Source: Rhodobacter sp. (GTDB lineage: Bacteria > Pseudomonadota > Alphaproteobacteria > Rhodobacterales > Rhodobacteraceae). From it: a DNA stretch of 64,000 nucleotides. The notes under the pieces were generated by a model. It was not told the DNA's origin and did not search any database. It saw only the letters and a program-made list of their open reading frames with translations. A program made the position numbers and the translations under genes. Of the stretch, positions 59,801-64,000 are shown in pieces. The DNA lies in contig JAIXUH010000002.1 of NCBI GenBank assembly GCA_027484145.1, forward strand, positions 248,001 to 312,000. Reading direction: 5' to 3'. Within the stretch, counting starts at the first letter, position 1, and each line of letters begins with the position of its first letter.

Positions 59801-60766
59801 ATGGCATTGGAAGACGCCAAGAGCGACGTTGACACCGCATTCACCCGCACCGGCCCCCGTGGCTATGCTTTCGAGAACGCCTTTGGTGGCGCCACATCCT
59901 TTCTGCGCCGCACCTATACCAAGGACCTGACCGGCGTTGATCTGGCGATCACCGGTGTGCCCTTTGATCAGGCCGTGACTCACCGCGCCGGCACCCGCTT
60001 TGGCCCCCGCGCCATCCGCGAGGCAAGCACGTTACAGGCCTATGATCCACCTTATGGCTGGCCCACCAACCCGCTGCTCGACATGAACATTGTCGATTAT
60101 GGCGATTGCGCCTTTGACTATGCAAAGGTCGCCGATTTCCCGCAGACGCTGACCGCGCATATCCGCAAGATTCTGAATGCCGGGGCAGGGACCATCACCC
60201 TTGGCGGCGATCATTACATCACCCTGCCGATCCTGCGCGCCTATGCAGAAAAGCATGGCCCCCTTGGCCTGATCCACTTTGATGCCCATTCCGACCTCTG
60301 GCCCGATGACGACATGACCCGGATCGATCATGGCACCATGCTGTACAAGGCGGTGAAAACCGGGCTGATCGATCCGGACCGGTCGGTGCAGATCGGTATC
60401 CGCACCACCACCGAAGATTATCTTGGCGTCCATGTCATCGACGCCCGCGAGGTGCATGAAAAAGGTGTTGCCGCCGCGGTTGCCAAGGCGCGGGCCATCG
60501 TGGGCGATGCACCCACCTATGTGACCTTTGACATCGACTGCCTTGATCCCGCCTATGCGCCGGGAACCGGAACTCCGGTTTGGGGCGGGCTGCATTCGTG
60601 GCAGGCCGCCGCCCTCCTGCGCGATCTGGCGGGCATCAACATGGTCGGCGGCGATGTTGTCGAAGTGTCGCCCCCCTATGACACCACAGGTGCCACCGCC
60701 ATCGCAGGCGCGCATGTGGCTTATGAACTGATCTGCCTTTACCATTGGGCCAGAACGCAGCGATGA
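59801..60766 (+). CDS. speB: Agmatinase / ureohydrolase
   Basis: A 321-residue ureohydrolase with two manganese ions. Ligands appear in GGDHYITLP, IHFDAHSDLW and TFDIDCLDPAYAPGTGTP. Agmatinase turns agmatine into putrescine plus urea. Guanidinobutyrase or guanidinopropionase activity is an alternative for this family. ATG 59801 is preferred to a TTG at 59792. The stop overlaps the next gene by four bases. Confidence 0.88.
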   Translation: MALEDAKSDVDTAFTRTGPRGYAFENAFGGATSFLRRTYTKDLTGVDLAITGVPFDQAVTHRAGTRFGPRAIREASTLQAYDPPYGWPTNPLLDMNIVDYGDCAFDYAKVADFPQTLTAHIRKILNAGAGTITLGGDHYITLPILRAYAEKHGPLGLIHFDAHSDLWPDDDMTRIDHGTMLYKAVKTGLIDPDRSVQIGIRTTTEDYLGVHVIDAREVHEKGVAAAVAKARAIVGDAPTYVTFDIDCLDPAYAPGTGTPVWGGLHSWQAAALLRDLAGINMVGGDVVEVSPPYDTTGATAIAGAHVAYELICLYHWARTQR

Positions 60767-61233
60767 CCAGAAAAGGACGCGCCATGCTGATCGGGTTCTC
60801 TGTCATTGTGGCGCTTGTCCTTGCCCTCATGGGCTATGTCCGGCTGGCCCCGGTTGACGTGGCGCAGTGGCACATCAATCTGCAAACTACCCGCCCGCCC
60901 GGACTGCCAACCGTGCCAGCGGTGGCGGGGGCAGACCCGGTGCTGGCCGTCGCTGGCGGCGCTTATGCCGATCTTGCCACCGCCGACCCCGCTGCCACGC
61001 TGGCCCGACTCGATGCCACAGCTCTCGCCACGCCGCGCACAAGGCGCATCGCCGGATCGGTGGCAGAGGGCCACGTCACATGGGAAACCCGCTCGGCCCT
61101 TTGGGGCTTTCCCGACTATACCACGGCCCAGATCACCCCGAGCGGACTGTTGCTTTACGCCCGCCTGCGCTTTGGCAGCAGCGACCTTGGTGTGAATGCC
61201 GCCCGCCTGCGCCAGTGGCTGGCACAACTGTAA
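60763..61233 (+). CDS. DUF1499-type membrane-anchored protein
   Basis: A 156-residue protein with one N-terminal membrane helix (about 6-26, RAMLIGFSVIVALVLALMGY) and a domain of about 120 residues containing RIAGSVAEGHVTWETRSALWGFPDYTTAQ. The pattern matches DUF1499 proteins as I remember them. Its ATG overlaps the agmatinase stop (ATGA). An internal ATG at 60784 would remove the first seven residues. Function unknown. Confidence 0.75.
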   Translation: MTRKGRAMLIGFSVIVALVLALMGYVRLAPVDVAQWHINLQTTRPPGLPTVPAVAGADPVLAVAGGAYADLATADPAATLARLDATALATPRTRRIAGSVAEGHVTWETRSALWGFPDYTTAQITPSGLLLYARLRFGSSDLGVNAARLRQWLAQL

Positions 61234-61396
61234 GGCTTTCCCTTCCTCATATATCCCACGAGGGGGGACCTGCACTGCGCCATAGGTTCAAGCACCGCTG
61301 GCGACGGGTGTGAACCCTCCGGCGCCCGACGCCACACCGCTGCCCGGAACAACAGCCCCTTGACCCCGCGCAGGCTTCACGCCAAACCCCCCACCC

Positions 61397-62452
61397 ATGG
61401 TCCCGCTCGACAAACTCGCCCAGATCACCGCCCGTTTCGAGTTTCTCGAGGCCCGTCTCAACGACGGCGCAGCCCCGGCCGAGATTGCCACCCTCAGCCG
61501 CGAATACTCCGACCTCAAGCCTGTGGTCGATGAAATCGCCGCTTACCGGCAGGCGCTGGACGATCTGGCCGAGGCTGAAGGCTGGCTTTCTGACCCCGAG
61601 ATGAAAGCCCTTGCCGAAGAAGAGGTACCCCGCCTGCGGGCCCGCATTCCGGTCATGGAACAGGCCCTGCGCGTGGCGCTTTTGCCCAAGGACGCCGCAG
61701 ATGCGCGTCCCGCTATCCTTGAAATCCGCCCCGGCACCGGCGGGGACGAGGCGGCGCTGTTCGCCGCTGACTTGTTGCGCATGTATCAGCGCTTTGCCGA
61801 ACGCATGGGCTGGACCTTCGAGGTGCTGGAACAGCAAGACAGCGAACTTGGCGGCATCAAGGATGTCTCGGTCCATATCGCAGGCGAAGGGGTGTTTTCC
61901 CGGCTGAAATTTGAATCCGGTGTCCACCGCGTGCAGCGCGTGCCGGAAACCGAGGCGCAAGGCCGCATCCATACTTCGGCCGCAACCGTCGCCGTGCTGC
62001 CCGAGGCCGAAGAGGTTGATCTGCACATTCCGCCATCTGACATCCGCATCGATACGATGCGCGCGTCCGGCGCAGGCGGGCAGCATGTCAACACCACCGA
62101 TTCGGCCGTGCGGATCACCCACCTGCCGACAGGCATGATCGTGACCTCGGCGCAAAAATCGCAGCACCGCAACCGCGAGATGGCGATGCAGGTCCTGCGC
62201 GCGCGTCTTTATGATCTGGAACGCGCCCGTGTGGATGATGCCCGCGCGGCGGATCGCAAGGCGCAGGTCGGCTCGGGCGACCGGTCCGAGCGCATCCGGA
62301 CCTACAACTTCCCGCAAGGCCGTATGACCGACCACCGCATCAACCTGACGCTCTATTCGCTGAACCAGATCATGCAGGGCGATCTGGGCGATATCGTCGA
62401 TGCGCTGGTTGCCCATGATCAGGCTGAAAAACTGGCGGAGATGGAGGGGTGA
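61397..62452 (+). CDS. prfA: Peptide chain release factor 1
   Basis: A 351-residue release factor that recognises UAA and UAG stop codons and triggers peptide release. The universal GGQ is in [16 protein letters not shown] (about residue 225). [18 protein letters not shown] and [15 protein letters not shown] are class I release-factor blocks. The stop overlaps the prmC GTG start, so PrmC, which methylates the GGQ glutamine, is made with its substrate. Confidence 0.96.
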   Translation: MVPLDKLAQITARFEFLEARLNDGAAPAEIATLSREYSDLKPVVDEIAAYRQALDDLAEAEGWLSDPEMKALAEEEVPRLRARIPVMEQALRVALLPKDAADARPAILEIRPGTGGDEAALFAADLLRMYQRFAERMGWTFEVLEQQDSELGGIKDVSVHIAGEGVFSRLKFESGVHRVQRVPETEAQGRIHTSAATVAVLPEAEEVDLHIPPSDIRIDTMRASGAGGQHVNTTDSAVRITHLPTGMIVTSAQKSQHRNREMAMQVLRARLYDLERARVDDARAADRKAQVGSGDRSERIRTYNFPQGRMTDHRINLTLYSLNQIMQGDLGDIVDALVAHDQAEKLAEMEG

Positions 62453-63297
62453 GCCCCAAGAGCCTGCAGGATCTGCTGGATCGGGCCACCACGACCCTTG
62501 CCGCCGCTGGAATCCAAGACGCCGCGCGTGATGCCCGCCGTCTGATGGCCTTTGTTCTGAACCTTCCCGCGCATGAAATTGCGTTTCAGCGCGACCGGGT
62601 CTTGACCCTTGCAGAACAGGGCCGGTTTGGCGATGCCATTCAGGCCCGCGCCGCCCACAAACCCGTCAGCAAGATCATCGGGCAGCGCAGCTTCTGGAAA
62701 CATGACTTTTTGGTCACAAACGACACGCTCGATCCCCGCCCCGAAACCGAAATGCTGGTGGCCGAGGCGCTGTCGCACCCCTTTGCGACGATGCTTGACC
62801 TTGGCACCGGCACCGGATGCATCCTGATCTCTTGCCTGCTTGACCGGCCGCAGGCACAGGGCACGGGCACCGATCTGTCCGCTGCGGCCCTTGCCGTGGC
62901 CACGCGCAACGCGCAGCATCTGGGCGCCGCCCCGCGGGCGCATTTCCTGCAGGCGGATTGGTTCAATGGGGTGTCAGGCCGTTTTGATCTGATCGTGTCG
63001 AACCCGCCCTACATCGCCGCCGATGAAATGGCGCTGCTTTCCCCCGACGTTCACGCATGGGACCCGCATCTGGCGCTGTCTCCGGGCGGGGATGGGCTGG
63101 CAGCCTATCGCCGCATCGCAGAGGGTGCTGCGGCGCATCTTGTGGCCAGCGGTCGCCTTCTGCTGGAGATCGGCCCGACGCAAGGGCAGGCGGTGGTGGC
63201 CTTGCTGGCCGCGCACGGCTTTGCGGCCATCCGCATCTTGCCCGATCTTGACGGGCGCGACCGGGTCGTGGCCTGCCAACTGCCCGATCCCCGCTAA
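62449..63297 (+). CDS. prmC: Release factor glutamine methyltransferase
   Basis: A 282-residue SAM-dependent enzyme that methylates the glutamine of the GGQ motif in release factors. The SAM loop is [16 protein letters not shown] and the catalytic motif is [12 protein letters not shown]. The N-terminal substrate-binding domain precedes a PETE segment ([10 protein letters not shown]). It starts with GTG overlapping the prfA stop, a usual coupling. Confidence 0.95.
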   Translation: MSPKSLQDLLDRATTTLAAAGIQDAARDARRLMAFVLNLPAHEIAFQRDRVLTLAEQGRFGDAIQARAAHKPVSKIIGQRSFWKHDFLVTNDTLDPRPETEMLVAEALSHPFATMLDLGTGTGCILISCLLDRPQAQGTGTDLSAAALAVATRNAQHLGAAPRAHFLQADWFNGVSGRFDLIVSNPPYIAADEMALLSPDVHAWDPHLALSPGGDGLAAYRRIAEGAAAHLVASGRLLLEIGPTQGQAVVALLAAHGFAAIRILPDLDGRDRVVACQLPDPR

Positions 63298-63497
63298 GAG
63301 GGCGCACAGGCACCGGGCTGCACCGGAATCCGCCGATGCTGCGCAATTACTGCTTGTCAGTGCGGCCTGCCTGTGTTTATTGGACCCTGCAAGGGCGGGG
63401 GATGCACCCCGGCCCGGCAAAATGCCAGCCACTTCTGCCGTAAAATTTGATCGCCCCACAGGGCGCAGGCAGAAGGATAAAGCCATCAAAGGACAAG

Positions 63498-64000
63498 ATG
63501 CGCTCTTCCAAATCCCGCTCGCGTTCAAAGCAGAACCGCCCGCGCACCCTTGGCAATATTGTCAACCGTGTCTTCGACAGCTCTGGCCCGGAAGGCAAGG
63601 TCCGGGGCACGCCGCAACAGATCATCGAGAAGTATCAGGTTCTCGCCCGTGATGCGCAGCTGTCCAATGACCGCGTCGCTGCCGAAAACTTCCTGCAGCA
63701 TGCCGAGCATTACACCCGCCTTCTGGGCGAGGCGATGCGCGAAATGGCCGCCGAACAGGAAGCCCGCCAGCAGCAATATGGCCAGAACGGCAATGGCCAG
63801 AATGGTGCACCATCGTCCGGCAATGCCGGGCAGGGCGGGTATCAGGGCAACAGCGGGCAGGGGGGCGGCCAAGGCAACGCTGGTCAGGGCAATGGCGGCC
63901 AGGGCAATGGCGGCCAGGGCAATGGCGGCCAAGGTGGCGGTAACCAGAATGGCAACCGTGACCGTGATGTCCGCAATGACCGTGACAACCGGAATAACTG
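63498..64000 (+). CDS. DUF4167-type protein with Gly/Gln/Asn-rich tail, cut by the window end
   Basis: An incomplete gene: 167 complete codons are visible and no stop is reached. It starts MRSSKSRSRSKQNRPRTLGN, with a conserved basic N-terminal region, then RGTPQQIIEKYQVLARDAQL and DRVAAENFLQHAEHYTRLL. This is the DUF4167 pattern of alphaproteobacteria, usually downstream of prfA-prmC. From about residue 97 the chain turns to GQGN and QGNGG repeats, followed by an RDR-rich stretch. RNA binding is plausible given the basic, low-complexity make-up. The ATG follows AAAGGA. Confidence 0.85.
   Translation, partial: MRSSKSRSRSKQNRPRTLGNIVNRVFDSSGPEGKVRGTPQQIIEKYQVLARDAQLSNDRVAAENFLQHAEHYTRLLGEAMREMAAEQEARQQQYGQNGNGQNGAPSSGNAGQGGYQGNSGQGGGQGNAGQGNGGQGNGGQGNGGQGGGNQNGNRDRDVRNDRDNRNN
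63885..63929 (+). repeat. Three perfect 15-base tandem repeats in the DUF4167-type gene
   Basis: CAGGGCAATGGCGGC occurs three times in a row and in frame, giving QGNGG each time. Less exact copies lie upstream. Such perfect repeats can vary in number between strains. Confidence 0.85.

Overview
The window is GC-rich chromosomal DNA from an alphaproteobacterium, most likely Rhodobacteraceae (Rhodobacterales). The evidence is a DksA with only one of the four zinc cysteines, RTX proteins ending in Hint domains, the pairs yicC-gmk and prfA-prmC-(DUF4167), a DUF2927-type lipoprotein, and small proteins of a Rhodobacter-like kind. I saw no prophage, transposase, CRISPR array or rRNA. Both ends cut genes: glnE on the left and a DUF4167-type gene on the right.

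Left third (1-21 kb), mostly housekeeping. It opens with the glnE C-terminal half, then the Entner-Doudoroff pair edd-eda behind a perfect LacI-type palindrome, a PUA/RlmI-type methyltransferase with a PIN protein, and a minus-strand envelope cluster (DUF2927 lipoprotein, small membrane protein, VWA protein, single-span protein, DedA protein, M48 peptidase) preceded by a MoxR ATPase. Next come dksA, a flavin monooxygenase and xthA. A compact unit at 15.6-17.9 kb joins a 62-residue peptide with a twice-repeated 16-residue motif, an uncharacterised 357-residue protein and an EamA exporter. It is my main candidate for an undescribed system. After it are erpA, dgt, dsbB, a zinc peptidase and tRNA-Leu(CAA).

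Middle (21-44 kb). Two very large RTX adhesin-like proteins, each ending in a Hint domain, lie in tandem with no type I secretion genes nearby. They are followed by a MobA-like nucleotidyltransferase, a dimethylglycine/sarcosine dehydrogenase-like flavoprotein, a chemoreceptor, a complete branched-chain amino-acid ABC transporter (livJ, hairpin, livG, livF, a small secreted protein, livH, livM) and a PQQ-type sugar dehydrogenase.

Right third (44-64 kb). It holds a caspase-MORN-SH3 fusion translationally coupled to a VanX-like dipeptidase, a GlxA-type AraC regulator, class II DAHP synthase, a PAS protein, and yicC-gmk-gamma carbonic anhydrase. Further on are a soluble PhoR-like kinase without a partner, a nucleoside hydrolase, an iron-binding protein behind an IscR-like site, a small RTX protein, mazG, an M20 amidohydrolase with a small secreted protein, an agmatinase with a DUF1499 protein, and prfA-prmC-DUF4167.

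Assignments rest on reading motifs in the translations. No database search was run, so family names given from memory are inference.
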